Source: Paragonimus westermani
Lineage: Eukaryota > Platyhelminthes > Trematoda > Plagiorchiida > Troglotrematidae
DNA length: 64,000 nucleotides
Direction: 5' to 3'
NCBI GenBank assembly: GCA_008508345.1
Contig: QNGE01002428.1
Location: 34,421 to 98,420, forward strand
The notes below the pieces were generated by a model. It made no database searches, was not told the DNA's origin, and saw only the letters and a list, made by a program, of their open reading frames with translations. Below are positions 1-12,900 of the stretch, in pieces. A program made the translations under genes and the position numbers. Numbering within the stretch: the first letter of the stretch is position 1; each line of letters opens with the position of its first letter.

Positions 1-1005
1 AAACAATGTTCTGACCAATGCTCGCTTGTTCTTCATTGGCGTGAAGCTTGTGAAGTGAGTGTACTGACCTGTCCAGGTGGGCTTACGATACACACATCTT
101 CTTACTGAACCATCATCCTGGCGACCGATGAGAATGTCTAAAAACGGCAGGCGTCCGTTCTTTTCCAGCTCAAAAGTGACTGTCAGGTTAGCATGACAAG
201 TGTTAAACCGATTTACCATCTCATCGATTGCTTGCGAAGATGGCGCAAACATGAGGATGTCATCCACATAACGTTTGTAGAACGGCAGTGACGCAATGTG
301 TTCAGCAATTCGCCTTTCTACCATCAGCATGAAAAAATCCGCTAGCATTGGTCCTAACGGACTCCCCATGGCGACTCCGTCTATTTGTCGATAAGGGTTA
401 TTCTGGAAACTGAAACTGATGTTCTCCGTACACAACAATAGAGACAGTTTAAGCATATCAGTGGGAATTTGTATATCAAAGCCCTCAGTCTCGATCAGAT
501 CGCATATAAATTCAATTGTCTCGTGCAATGGAACATTTGTAAACAGAGATTGAACGTCGACTGAACACATGACTTTGTCTGCTAGGTTGACTTTGTCCAG
601 ACATTCAAGTAAACTGAATGAGTCTTTAACGGTATATGTATCGATTTTCCGTTTTAATGGGGTCAGGGCCTGTACCAACCAACGAGCCAGTTTGTGTTGT
701 GGGGCGTTGCTCATAGATAGAATCGGTCTGAGTGGCACTCCTGGCTTGTGTGTTTTGGGTAAGCCATACAGTTGCGGTGTTGATGAACCACTGGGTTTTA
801 GAGACTTGAAAGTACTTTCATCAATTATTCGATGTAGTAGCAGCAAATCAAGGTGTCGAATTATTCGGCACTCTATATCAGTCACCTTCTCCACCTTGTT
901 CATAATTGGAGCTAAGCGGATTATCGCGCACTTGATCAAAAAACAAATGTCGAACTTTCTCAAACCCCCGGCTATACGGAAATTTGCAGGCTTTCCACGT
1001 ATTAT
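1..1005 (-). CDS. Penelope-like element reverse transcriptase, partial, open reading frame intact
   Basis: This is the RT domain of a Penelope-like retroelement, read on the minus strand and running off the window start. The frame is open from a stop at 1006-1008 to base 1, about 335 codons; the first ATG is at 901-903. Seen in order: the PLE hallmark YGLPKTHK, the motif SVDVQSLFTNVP, then DGVAMGSPLGP, and the catalytic box YVDD at 259-270. The thumb begins with LPFLDILI and VYRKPTWTGQY. RTs of this family copy element RNA at a nicked target; the usual C-terminal GIY-YIG endonuclease would lie outside the window. I see no stop or frameshift, so this is the least damaged element copy here. The same family recurs at 22.9-24.5 kb with clear damage. 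The family call is firm; activity cannot be judged from a partial copy. Confidence 0.9.
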   Translation of the reverse strand, partial: MIRGKPANFRIAGGLRKFDICFLIKCAIIRLAPIMNKVEKVTDIECRIIRHLDLLLLHRIIDESTFKSLKPSGSSTPQLYGLPKTHKPGVPLRPILSMSNAPQHKLARWLVQALTPLKRKIDTYTVKDSFSLLECLDKVNLADKVMCSVDVQSLFTNVPLHETIEFICDLIETEGFDIQIPTDMLKLSLLLCTENISFSFQNNPYRQIDGVAMGSPLGPMLADFFMLMVERRIAEHIASLPFYKRYVDDILMFAPSSQAIDEMVNRFNTCHANLTVTFELEKNGRLPFLDILIGRQDDGSVRRCVYRKPTWTGQYTHFTSFTPMKNKRALVRTLF

Positions 1006-1008
1006 CTA

Positions 1009-2309
1009 CGGAATTTATCAACCCCTGTGAGAGCTAGTTAATGGAAGTAACGTTTGTTTCAGCAGATGCATCAATTGCCCACCTTATACTCAATAAACAA
1101 AACTGTTCACCTGCTCACATTCTACAGGGTACTTACACTTTCTGGACTAGACTTTCACGTAAGAGTGAGTTTTGAGATTGAGTTCATTTTAGTTTATCTA
1201 CGGAATACAAGCGATGCAACAGTGAATGCAGAATGGGGCATGCCCATTTAGTTTAAGGCTACGGTTCACTACTTGGAGCACTTAATGAAAACCAACTTTC
1301 AGGATGCTTTTTTGAACGTCTGTTCGGTTGAGAACTACTCCACCTTAAAACCCGAAACAATTGATCTCCTTAATTCAATTGGAAGAACAATTTAGAAGGT
1401 GAAAGTGAGGTATGATATAATTCCTTACACTTTCATCAGCCAAAAAAGTGCATTGTATGATGTACAACAGATTGAAGGAATACTACTAAGTCAGAACGAC
1501 GAACAGAACCAGTGCCAAATCACGTGATATAGGTTCAGCAAAACCAGAGTGGCTTTAACACTACAGCGGGTTGCTTTTGGGTGCGTAATCTCGGATTTAG
1601 ACGCGTGAATAGTAGAGCTTTGATCAACATCAATCTACCTGAACATTGGTTACGTAATAGAACTGGGTAGCAAATAGACACGTCTATGGTATGCCCTTTT
1701 CGGTTAAATGATGAGCGATCAATGGCGCAGACAATCGGCCGAGGGCCAAAGCTTTCCTATGCTGCCGGGAGGTTTATCCCAACCAGCCACTTGGGAATGT
1801 GTGCAACCAATCGGATGATTAGTTTCTTTTCAGTTTTCCCTAGGTAGTAGGCTGCGCAAACGCAAATGAGCTGATAGGTACAATGGGAATTTTCCAGAAG
1901 TGGTTTGAACACCCTCCTGGGAGGAGTTGGTATTGTTCTTTGATGCCTAATAATATCGAGGAGGAGGTGTGATACGTTCTTCTGATTACTACATTCAGTT
2001 TTTGATAGGTCTGCCTAAACAACACTGCACTTGTACAGGGCAGTTTATCAAATATGAACTTTCTCAAAACGGTTTGTGTGCCCACCAGTAGAGGTCTTTT
2101 GCTCCGATACTCTACAACATTCAACAGGTGACCATTCTATCACAGTGTTTTCGTTAGAAGTTCTAGCTCCTCATGCAAAATTTCAGGTGAGCTTGATAAA
2201 ACAGTGTTTCAACAAGCTCCTTCTTTTGTTATTCCAACTAAAAGCTTCAAAACTATTATCATTGCCCGGTACTTGTTGGCTCGTGATAGACAGTCTGCCT
2301 AATTGAATC
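1009..2309. other. Unassigned stretch between two PLE copies
   Basis: I recognise no gene here. Short open frames (for example 1840-2124 minus and 2076-2306 plus) show no known motif and no convincing splice-site pair. The stretch separates the 5' end of the first PLE from the 3' end of the second, and may include undetected PLE leader or tail sequence. Confidence 0.4.
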
Positions 2310-3670
2310 AGCCCGCCAGTAGTACGCCAATCCGTCTATCAGTCCTACTTCACAGGTCACTTTCAGATTATCATGCAAGCAGTTGAGAATTATTCTAGCC
2401 AGATTGGCCCGGTCAGGTTCAGAGACAGTCGACAATGCATCGTCGACGCATCTCGTAAAAATCAGTAGTAGTGTTTAAAAAATCCGCACATCTCCATCAT
2501 AGTCATGGAGAACTTTGCCAAAATTAGTGGTGAGACCACGGCACAAGGTTGTCAGGACAGTCACCAGTTCTCCGAAAAAAAAGTGTGACAAAAGAAATAA
2601 CAAAATACACTTGTGAATAACCTTCACCGTGTACTTCTCCGGTCTACATAAGCGTCCACAGCTCTCATGACAACGGTTGTCCTCTCAAATACACGCCAAC
2701 CCTACACTGTCTGAACTTTCGTCCGGTCCATCCCTTTGACCTTGTTTGTTGTTAGTCCCGAACCCCATAAATATGAATGGGGTTGTGACCATGTGGTCTT
2801 CGGATTGAGTGACATGAAAAGAGCTCTGACTGGAGACAACCCTTTCTTCCGTGTTCATACGTGAGCTCTGGACAGTTGACTGGGTCGAGAAGCTACGAAC
2901 TAGTCGTTTATACTTCGTAGCCCGTTCATTAGTGTTGACCGTCGTTCCGTTATCCGCCATTTCACTATTTGTTATTCTGTTGGTGGGCCAAAGATCCATT
3001 TACAACAAAAGTTGGATTGTCTTTAGGCTTTGTCCTGAAAATGACATCCCATGCTATCGGTTCACAGCAGAAATGAATACTTCGAGTAATCCACCTGTAT
3101 GAATAAAAGCTCAATGTGTCATGAAATAAAATCCATCGTCTTTTGTACAGGAACGTTCGTGTAAAGTGATCGCATCCATTGTGGGGTCTAGGATCTTTGA
3201 GCTCTTCAATCAGTTTGAATATATCTTTCACAAAAGTTGTATCTGTTGCCTTTTTGGATGGCTGAAACAGTTCATTTAACCAACTGGCTAGATTGTGGTG
3301 AGGAAAATTGGACACTAACAAGATAAACTTCATAGGAATACCGGATTCGTGAGGTTTCGGCAAGCCATGTAACTGTGTTGTGCAAGGGCTGGCGGATTTC
3401 ACACAAATACGTTTCTCACTCAAAAATCCACGCATTTTGATTGCAATTTAAAGCAAAGTTGTTTCTTCACTAGATTAGTGGTGCCCGCTTAAGGATCTAT
3501 TCGGAACTTCAAATGATCTGCAAGCACACTATTCATTTTCTCGGTACAACCACTTTTATTGATAACAATCGTCTTCCAGTCTTTATCCGGTCTGGTAGCA
3601 ACCAAGTCATTCTGACTTTCCAACTGCTTCAGGGAATGGATGCACTCTTTAGTCAGCAACAACCGATGTT
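2310..3670 (-). mobile_element. Decayed Penelope-like element, RT region, interrupted by another repeat
   Basis: This is a second minus-strand PLE with many stops and frame changes. From its 5' side it shows the N-terminal PLE signature TRPDKDWKTIVINKS with a downstream LADH near 3,520-3,600. Next come TTQLHGLPKPHESG (3,330-3,390), where the usual YGLPKTHKPG stands, and SLYTNVPVQKTMDFIS near 3,110-3,160 ending at a stop. Near 2,440 the catalytic box reads CVDD in place of YVDD, followed by NLKVTCEVGLIDG. The gap between the middle RT motifs and CVDD is about 550 bp, where roughly 90 bp is normal; the excess coincides with the dispersed repeat at 2761-3005. No GIY-YIG domain follows. It is a dead copy. 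Confidence 0.75.
2761..3005. repeat. Unidentified dispersed repeat, copy A, with terminal hairpin
   Basis: About 220 bp from 2783 onward align in the same orientation with 46,868-47,090, at roughly two thirds identity by eye. The low-coordinate edge holds an 8-bp perfect inverted repeat, AACCCCAT then ATGGGGTT, with an 8-nt loop at 2761-2784. Copy B has a different hairpin at the same edge. On the minus strand both copies read similar peptides (here RMNTEERVVSSQSSF, there RMNAERRLASEQSPF), but copy B has stops nearby, so coding is not established. I cannot name the family. It lies inside the RT region of the PLE above. Confidence 0.6.
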
Positions 3671-4740
3671 AAGTTGATGTATAGATAAGATGGTGGGTAG
3701 CATTAACAAGTTTGGCTTCCAGCTACACTTGATTATCACTAGATGTAGAAGTTAAATCACGAAAATGACAATACAAATTTTGATACTCCGTGCTAACTCA
3801 AACTTCTTCAGTCCGTGAGATCTTGGATTTCAGTCCCTGTGGCAGTTCCTCAACCTGCTTTCTGATTAAAGTAACGGAGGAGTGATTGTACATGTATTTT
3901 ATGATGTCAAGCGGATATCCAGCTTCGAGTTGTAATTCATCAATAAATCATTCTAGTTTAAGACAACGAGAAGACCAACATTGACAGGTGCTAACACTTC
4001 ATGTTTTCTTTTCAGTACCCAGCACAATAACCGATATTATATACAAAACTAGTGGAGTGAGTTGAAGGAATAAAACAGGTAATCGGTGAACATACGGTGC
4101 TGAAATATTGGGTTTTTGAAAGTCTGACTTACATACAATCGCTTTTGTGCCCAAAATGCTGACTTGTGACCGTCTCAACAAGCCACAAAAACATGGACTA
4201 GTGTGACGCATAATGATCTTGAATGTCGTTCAGAGATTAATTCGATGTCATTTGTGTCTTGCGAACAACGAAGCAGGAATCCTGCGTGAACCCAGGATGA
4301 ACGGGTTAGGCTGGAAAGTCACGCTATGAACGCAGTTGAGATGTTCTTTTATCTTAAGGTTCAGGCACCTGCCGCTTTTTCCGAAATAATTGTTGCCTCG
4401 GATGCACATAACCTAACAAATTTTGTTTGAGTTGATGCCAACAGGTTGTTCTGTCTTTTAGGAAAGTGAAGGCAGATTGCGAGATCGATAGACGACTGCC
4501 AATTAATCTGTTCTATAAGTACGCTTAATCGATGCGGCAAGACGTCTTTTCATTTCATGACGAAGGATTGTCACCTCTTTTGGTCCACTGTACACCTTCT
4601 TCTTGCGCAACATGGGAACTTAATGAACGGTTATGCAATGCTAGCTGCGTCCACCAACAGACCTTAACCTATTTTATTTACCCTGCAGTGTGTTCGAAAT
4701 ACGCTAACCAAACAGTCTAATGAAGCAATGTATCTAACGC
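3671..4740. other. Unassigned stretch
   Basis: I recognise no gene. The part nearest 3,700-3,950 may be the decayed N-terminus or leader of the adjacent minus-strand PLE, but no motif can be read with confidence. Confidence 0.35.
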
Positions 4741-4965
4741 GCTCAAACAATGTTCCATCTAATGCTCTATTATGCTTCTTTACTGTAAAGTTTGTAAAAG
4801 TGTACTGACCAGTTCATGTTGGCTTTTGAGATACAGACCACCGTCTTTGTGACTGACGAGGATTTCTAGATCGGTAGTAGTTCGTCGATTACAAGTTCAC
4901 AGATGGCTGTCAGATCAGTATGGTGGGTGTTCAATCATTTTTACCATGTCACTAATTAAAAGTTC
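4741..4965 (-). mobile_element. Short Penelope-like RT fragment
   Basis: The plus-strand sequence runs parallel to the first 230 bases of the window, sharing for example AAACAATGTTC, the TGTACTGACC block and GATTTCTAGATCGG against GAATGTCTAAAAACGG. It is therefore a degraded copy of the RT palm-to-thumb segment of the same PLE family on the minus strand. Several indels and stops are present and no catalytic box remains. Confidence 0.65.
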
Positions 4966-7623
4966 ACTGAGTGACACATCAAAGATACAAAGCACAATAT
5001 GGTAGTGAATAGTCAAATCCTACAACACACTGGATTCAAGATAAGAGATGTTAACATGTTAGTTAAATCTTAGCCAGAAACGAGATTTAGAGGTCTAGTA
5101 TAACCACAGTTCAACAGAGTTTCCTTAATTGCGTGGGCGTACCTAGTTTAAACCAACCCTAAAATTTCGCGGATTTTGAGACTACACGGAAACTACACCA
5201 TATGCAATAATTGGAACCAACCAGATTTATACTTATCACTTCTCGACTATCACACCCTCTCTACACTACAGCATTGAAACGAGTAGAACCCAGAAGTAAA
5301 CACAGACTAGATCATTTTCTGAATAGACGAGCAACTATGGCATAAAACAAGTAACTCGCAACCTCCTGAAGAACAAATAAGGCGGCGCTATCAAAGTAAA
5401 CTCTAGGTTTCGTGATAAAATCTGCATTGAAAATGGAAGTAGATTACGGAAACTGCCCGGAAGCAAAAGTCCATGCATTTTGTCTCCATGTGTGGGAAAC
5501 TAGTTCCTCTTTTCGACTAGTCAGTTTCTGTTCTAGACTGTAGCAAGAGTGGAGGAGGGGTTTATCATGATATAAGAACAAACGAGGTGACAAAAAAATA
5601 CAAGTTTGTTACGATTACATCCGGTTACAAACGGACTTTCGCGTCCAATATGAGATCAGTGGCGAGATGGTGAAAATAGCTGCCATAAAAACAGTTGTCT
5701 GAAATTTGGGCCCTAGCCGTGGCAGGGATATACTTCACCGACGAGCTCTAATAATAGCAAAAATTAAGTCCATAGCTTTATTTTGAAAGATAAGAACACT
5801 GAAAAGTCCACAGTGATCCGCAATCAGCTTACACTAACATTCTGTAAAGTTCCAAACTACTTGGACAGTACCACCCTCCGGTAGCACCTTTACCGTGTTG
5901 CGTGTGTGACGAAAGTGAGAAGCAGAAATCTTCGAGTCCTGTAGGGTATTTCAAGGAAAGGCTGGTTTAAGCTGGTTAAAATAAATTGTCCGTAAGTCGG
6001 TACCAAGCCAAGAATCATGTTTCAATACAAATGTTTATCAATAACATGTTAACCACGACGCCCAAACTATTCAACTTCATTCGTACTACATTTGGCGCGG
6101 ATGTCTTACAAGTGACTCAGGGCGGTTGATACACAATATCATTGGTTCTCTGCCGATCCCGATTAAACTTCACTATACGACCAGGTAGAGGTTTTGGTCA
6201 AAGAAACCGAGCAAGATCGCAGAACACAAAAAATACGACCTTCGTGATAGGTTTTTTTCCACTAGTGCTGTGCCAACCGTACAACCTCTCCCACGATTTA
6301 CTGAACGATAATCGTCCATTGCCGTCTGTTTCGATTGCCAGGCATTTGGAAAATTCTTGTTAAGGCAAAATGTGAACTGAAAAGAGAAATGTTAAACAGA
6401 TTGAAAGTGGATTACGAATAAAGCATCTACTCACTTCTTTAAAGCTTATAGTGGACGTGTGATGTAGATATCTGATATTCCGGGACATACTGATTCACCA
6501 CAGAACCCATCTCAATGAATTTAACTGTTCAAGAGTACTTTTCCAAAAAAAGCAGTTCGTCCATCAAATACAAAAGTCTGTTTGTGAGGCTAAGAATAAT
6601 TTAACGATACCAAATAAACGTTTTGACAAGTTTTGTTTAGTTAACATTCTCTTACTGTTTTCTGTCTCTATTGCACCTTGCAAATGGTTATGAGCTAACG
6701 TTCGCGCTACCGTCTGAATGCCTTGCTTTTACATACCTCATCCGCACGAAGTTTCAACGAGAGGAATTGCAACGACCCTAATTTGAGATGCGTGTACAAA
6801 ATTGCGGCGATTAAATGAAGGCTTGGTGAGCCACTATCCGAATTCGCGTAGAAACCACCACATAACATCACAGCATATAACCATTTCTGGATGGTTACAG
6901 AACAGCTCCAATCACTGTTTGAAACGATTTTCGACCCTCACAGTGTGTGAGCAAATCAAAAGGCGAACGATCAATGAACAGCATTAATTTGAACGCAAAT
7001 CGGTAGCAGTAAATTCCTGTTCAAGTAATGTGCTCATTTGTGCCAGCTGCCTCCCTTGTCGCATCCCATAGATGACGATCGAAAACTGATGGATCAAACT
7101 GTCCGTATTCGAATGTTCAGCTAGTTTCAGCCGTCAACGCTTTATTGCCAACACAACCTGACGAAATCTGAGTGAAATATGTTTTAAATTACTTAGCAGA
7201 AGAAGTTTTGACGTCCTTTGTTTGCAGATGATAATTGAGAATAACGTTTGGTCTGTGCGTACGCAGTTATTCCTTATGTGGAACATGTAATTGAGTCAAA
7301 GTCCGTACGAAAAGCCGTCCGACGGCCATAGCCTCGTCCACTACGGGTACTCGCAATATCAGCATGTATCTGGGCATCTGCCTTTGTCCAGAAAACACAC
7401 AGATCAGGCGTGCACATGTTATATCAAAACCAAAGCTGTCAAACTAATCACTGGGATGAGTTCGTCTTAAGGCTAACCGTTAACTGTGCTGCATCCAAGA
7501 TTATGTGTAGCTTTCAACATAAGAAAAGTTCGACCTATAAGTAATCCTTCGGTATTTCAACGCTTGGATTTGACCAGTACACCAGCAGGAACGTCTCCAA
7601 TATATATTATGTTATTCTTCCAG
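4966..7623. other. Unassigned stretch
   Basis: About 2.7 kb without a recognisable gene, RNA or element. Open frames are under 75 codons and show no domain motif. Confidence 0.4.
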
Positions 7624-7746
7624 TTGAACAATGCCTGCCGTGAAGGTATCAGCAAGATATCAGATCTTCAGTTTGACTACGAACTATTCTTCGGAGCTAG
7701 GAGCTGTCCAACTACATATATTATTTACATGAAATCTGAAAATAAG
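7624..7746 (+). CDS. Candidate internal exon, function unknown
   Basis: A 123-bp segment that stays open in one frame and is bounded by splice-like signals. The acceptor side is a pyrimidine-rich TATGTTATTCTTCCAG before 7624; the donor side is AATAAG followed by GTGAAG at 7747. Both ends are phase 0, giving 41 codons that contain SDLQFDYELFFGARSC. The frame is also open on both sides, from 7486 to the stop at 7813-7815, so exon boundaries are not forced by stops. No family is recognised and no partner exon can be joined with certainty. The main evidence is the acceptor strength and frame continuity. Confidence 0.25.
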
Positions 7747-8010
7747 GTGAAGCAGTTCGCGCACCAATATCATGAATTCTTAGTCACGGAATACCAAACA
7801 GAAAAACGATTCTGACTTCGTATCAGTGACCATAACTAATCAACGTGTTCCTAGTGTTCAACCACAATGATCATGATCCAAGTCAGAACGAATCATGGAA
7901 AGCTTCATCTATCAAACACTTGATAACGCTAAAACGTAATTCAGAGAGTACAGCAGTCACCATGGCTACTAGTGGTGTCAGTAACAGTGGTGTTCATTAT
8001 TATTTTCCAG

Positions 8011-8254
8011 GCATGTGAGTTATCCAAAAACAAACTGCATTGTTTCTTCACCTCGTTTACCAGAGCTGAACAATCGACCTCGCCATATCTTTTCGGCAAG
8101 CTCCTTTAGACAGCCCGAAATAGATGTTGTGGCTTCATTTAACTACTATATTCGTGAACCAAACATGTACGTCTTTCGGGAAGGAACAAATATCAGCCAA
8201 CAGCTTGGTGAAAGATGCACATTGTTTACACAATTAAACCTACTGTCGTGTTGA
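8011..8254 (+). CDS. Candidate terminal exon, function unknown
   Basis: A strong acceptor (TTCATTATTATTTTCCAG ending at 8010) precedes a frame that stays open for 80 codons to a TGA at 8252-8254. One base must come from the previous exon to enter this frame, which contains ASFNYYIREPNMYVF. A second frame from the same acceptor is open for about 32 codons, so the reading is ambiguous. It does not join in phase with the candidate exon at 7624-7746. No domain is recognised. Confidence 0.25.
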
Positions 8255-11200
8255 TTGTGAGGTAGAAGGCTGCACTAAGAGATATTCATTTGAAATCTTA
8301 TGTTCTGACAGAACTGTTTATCAAGTTAGAATAACAGATTCATAAACACTTTAGAAGACCCCGCCGCCGGTTTATATGAACTTTTGGACCTCCAGAAAGA
8401 TGAAACTAAACCACATTGGCCTGACTTGTTGCTACTGGCTCAGCAGTGTTCATGGGATCAGTGATCAGGTATATAAAAGCGGCTTGAATCCCTAATCCTT
8501 GCCATCTTTATCACAGTCGTCAATCCACACAAGTATCTAACCCATCACGGAGCAGAGGTTAACAAAACCAGAATAATGGTGAAATATTCGATTACTGCTT
8601 CATTCACCATGTGTGTATAATTACAAGATAAGAACAAACCGTAGAATCAGTTCATTTCAAGCCCACCCGAATTTCAATGTAAGAGTTACAAATCCATCAG
8701 CCTAGTAATCGACGTTTTGCCCTACCACTGTATAATTTTAGTAAAGTAATTCCAAAACCAATTATGACATGGGTACCACAGCTTACGACATTAGTCTGGT
8801 GCAAACAATTCAAAGAAAAATTACATTGAGAGATACATGACTGTGTATTTCTAAAATTTTCCAAATTTGATTGACGCACACTGACTAACTCAAGTTTGGA
8901 CTCTTACCGGTGTGTCAGTTAGAGCACTATATTAGACATACTGGTCAACATAATTATATAAGTAATCTGCTAGTGGTTGGTCAGTAGATCAAGGGTTGTT
9001 GAGCTAGATGGATACAACCCAAACAATCAGCCAACCATATATCTGCCTTAACGAACTAAATATGTTACACCAGGCTGAGATCAGAATTAGGGTAGAGAAG
9101 TCAGTCACTGTCGTGTCAGCAATCGTGAACAGACAGTAGATAGACAACTCCTAAGCAATTTGGTTCTTTTGCAAAGTTTCAGCCAGCCAATCAGGGACAA
9201 TCAATTAGTGGATAGTAACAACCGATTAAACCGTTAACATGTCACTTAGTCCAGGGCCTTTCGGCGTCAAGTAGCATGAGGCGGTTCAAAATTCGCGCCC
9301 ACTGGTATGTGGACTGGTTGCTAAATTTGGGCATGGGTAATGAAGGTCTCTTTCCCATAACAGTGTGTTATGACTGCTGTCACTTGGTTAAATAACAGTC
9401 TACTCTTTCGCCGTGTTTTTAACCGTATTGTCCTGATGAGCAGTTGATACAAACACAAGTCTGCTATATTCTCATCTAAAATAATATAAACTCCCTCGTA
9501 AAAATCAAGAAAACAAGGCCGCACCAAAACAGGACTCTCTTTGATAACTACTGATCTTCAGCTGTCACAGACAAAATTAAGTAATGACCAGAATGTTTTG
9601 ATCGGTTTAAAAAATATGGAACAGGATGAGTGAATGAAGAACGAAGAAACTTGTTAAGGTCAATTGCAGAAACAAGATAGGTTTAGATAATCTATCAGAC
9701 ACCAGTCACCCTATCGCGAAAAGTCAACTGGCACTTCCAGTCTCTGACAGAGGCGGTAGCAATCCGAATAGTTCGCTTAGATTTGTGCATTCAAAAACAG
9801 CTGGTTCACATCTATCAGCTGCCGAGGCCTCCCAACGCAAACAAAAATGGGATTCTCTCCCACTTACCCAACCTGATTAGCCCTGACGATTTACGGTTTA
9901 CCCCAGTTGTCTTCCAAACCGGAACGGAGTTATGTGCTGTTTTATTTAGTCACCACACTTCTTATTTCCATTTCAACTTATTAATCCCATTCGTAAATTA
10001 ATGTCGCAAACTTTTCCCAACCCAAGTTGCGAAGATATTTTTTGGAAGATAGTCAGTTTCATGATGTATAACAATGCATGGGAAATTTTAGAAAAAAAGC
10101 TTATGCTCACGTTTATTTATCTTCAGACAGATTTGGCTAAATACGATCATGCATTTGGGCTGTTATAGGGAAAAACGGTGCGCTTTGATATAAGCTCTTA
10201 ACAGTACCAAAGTGAATGGCGCACTTTTAACTATAGTTTAGTCGCTACTTTACGCCATGCTTATCCGTTGACTGAACTATGATGGTAGTTTATTACCTAG
10301 GCCAGTCTAATGCCGAAATAGCTGTTATAAAGGGCTATCACGTGGTCCGGTAGCCTGATTTCGATAACTTCGGTTGTTCATAGTGTTCTTTTTCAACTGC
10401 GTGAACAGTGCTCATTCGGTGGTCACATTGTGTAAGAAAATTGAAAAATTGTTGTTGACCATGCATGTTTAATCGTGTACCAGTTTGTTATGCCATCTGT
10501 CGGATGTTCAACTGATGAAACTTGTGCCATAAGGATAGAAGCCAGATATACCTGTTCGTCATTGAGTAGCCAACACGCTTGCAACAACATACATATGCAT
10601 CTCAGCCTCCAGACCAAACGGGTTGCACGCCATTGATCAGCTTACCTCGGACACTACGAGCCGCATTATTGGTGAATAACCGATAGATCTGTTATTTTGA
10701 ATCAAACGTTGTTTTTCGTATACTACAGCTCTTCTATTCAAACAGACTTGGGCTAACTAACAGGCGTGCTTGTGAGTGAGTCCGTAGTTAGCTTTGACTT
10801 GTGTTCACATAATTTAATAGACAGTTGAATTTAGGTGGTTTGACCATCCTTAAAGTTATGGCCGAGTTACCTTTATCGACAAACGTAATACCGATTCTGA
10901 TAAACTTTGACTTCACCACCAACGACATGTCACATCCAACTCAACTCCAATTTAACGAAGTCTTATTACTGCTCTTGTACTAGCGGAGCTTCAAAGGTTG
11001 TGAGAACTGTGGTTTACAAGTCAAGGTAATGTTAGTTATTTTTCGATTTTGGGGTTCACTCTATCGTCAACCTCGAAAATACTGTTTCAAACGCACAGGT
11101 GATACAGTTGATATTGAATTAATGAACGAATGCTTTCATGTGGCTAATCATATTCCTCAAACGGGTGGACTCCGTGCAACAACTGTTCTGTTTGTTCTGC

Positions 11201-12560
11201 AGAATAGGCTGCTGACCTTACATGCATAGTTAAGACAGTCTGAACTTTTTATTGTGCATCCAATCCGGAGGACCTAAGATTGATCTAGCCGAGCAACTGT
11301 GGTTCTCGTGTTGTGTTTTAGGTTGCGAAGTCAAACAACGATCTGCCGGTGTTGTTGCTCCCTGATAAGGTAAATCGACGTTCTGTGCTCCTCAGCCATG
11401 GTGCGTGTGTTTGATGTTATGTCAGTAAAACCAATGTTGAGCCCGTTTATTCTGACTACTTTTGTGCTTTTATTCGACTTTTTCGCCAATATTCATAGAG
11501 GAAGCACGTTGAGTTATTAGAATCAGGCCTTCGAGATGAAAAAATAACTGAACCTCAAAAAGTTGGCTGATGGTCGAGCTGAGAATCTTTCACAACAATA
11601 TTCGAATCAGCCAAGGTATTATAGTCAAGGTTCGTTGCTTTATGCACCGAGAAGCTGCCTATGTCTTCTGTTCAGTAAGAAGTGCTTAGGTTCATTGTAC
11701 CATATTGTTAGACATGTTATCAGCTGCGTTAAAGGAGGATGTCTGATTCTAGCTACCTGGCTTACCCCGTAATTGTTCTGAACACTGATACAAACTAGTA
11801 CCACCCAGCTCATTGACAAACCTAAGCTTAACAGACCAGAGATGCCACTGAACGAAACCGAACTTACGGATTGGTGTCTGACTGTCTACACAGAGGACGC
11901 TAACATGTGTCCATCCTTCAACTGAACCGGCCCCAAAGACAGCACATTGTTCATATGTGCAGTCTGCTTTGTGTTGCCTTAGTGATAGAGATATACAGGC
12001 GGCCTCGTAGATATGACAGCCAAAACATGCTTGTACACATTTGTATGTATATTTGTTTCCCGTCTACACTGCTAGTGATCCAAAATTCCCGTTGCCAATA
12101 AACACCATCCCCGTTTCTTTCAAGAAAATTCGGCACAGAGTAGCGTGAAAAATTGACATAACACGTGATTACGTTAGGTTGAAATCTTTCAGTAATCATA
12201 TCTGGTATCCTACATTCTCACGTTAGACGGTTGTCTGCTACAAAACACACTGTTAGGCTTTAAGATCATGTTCACCATACAGGTCTGCCACCGCTGCAGA
12301 GAAAAGCACGCTTAATAAGCAGCAATTCTTTTTATGAGGTTTTGACCGAAACGTGAGAAAACTTGAACCATTATGTAAAAAAACTGAACTGGAAAATACA
12401 GTTTTCACAATCGCCAACTTTATTTTACCCGGTTTGAATTTCGTCCTTGTCGTGCAATATGTAAACAGAACTTCTAGGTACATTAGCGTTTACAGTGGAA
12501 AAAAGCGGCACAGAAATTCAACAGGACCACTGGAAGTAGTCAACGTGTTTTCCACTTTTC
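8255..12560. other. Unassigned stretch
   Basis: About 4.3 kb in which I recognise nothing. Open frames of 60-80 codons occur on both strands, as expected by chance at this composition. Confidence 0.4.
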
Positions 12561-12569
12561 CACCAAAAG

Positions 12570-12900
12570 TAAAATAGGCTTTCTCGACACCAAGTTCGTT
12601 TTTGATACAAAATGTGATCGCAACAAGGGACTGTATTCATGACTGCAATCTTTTGTTCATTTTGGACTGAAAAATCTGCTAGTTTCACCGCTGGACGTTA
12701 AGTAGCGTAAATAAGGATCGCATAGAAACGACTGAACCGTTTTCACACCAGCGTAATAATGATTAAAGAAACGACCAAACAATATGACTTGTTCAATAAG
12801 GCTCGCAATGACCGAAGCGACGAGCATTCGGATGCGTATACTGAACACTTGGAGAGTCTTCCGCAAGTGCTGAAACACGGTGGTTACCGTTTAGTCAAGT
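12570..12900 (+). mobile_element. Decayed RT fragment, probably Penelope-like
   Basis: On the plus strand GFLDTKFVFDTKCDRN (near 12,573-12,620) resembles the PLE 'LPFLDILI...' step. After frame changes, YDLFNKARNDRSDEHSDAY (12,783-12,840) and a following LPQVLKHGGY match the PLE thumb pattern 'LFxxARxI...LxxLxxNGYP'. The pieces are in the right order and spacing but in different frames. No catalytic box or GIY-YIG remains. It could be another RT class, since only the thumb is readable. Confidence 0.45.

Noticed and set aside
8011..8014. Four-base micro-exon between TTTTCCAG and GTGAGT
   Set aside because: Too short and not a multiple of three. The open frame after the acceptor is a simpler reading.
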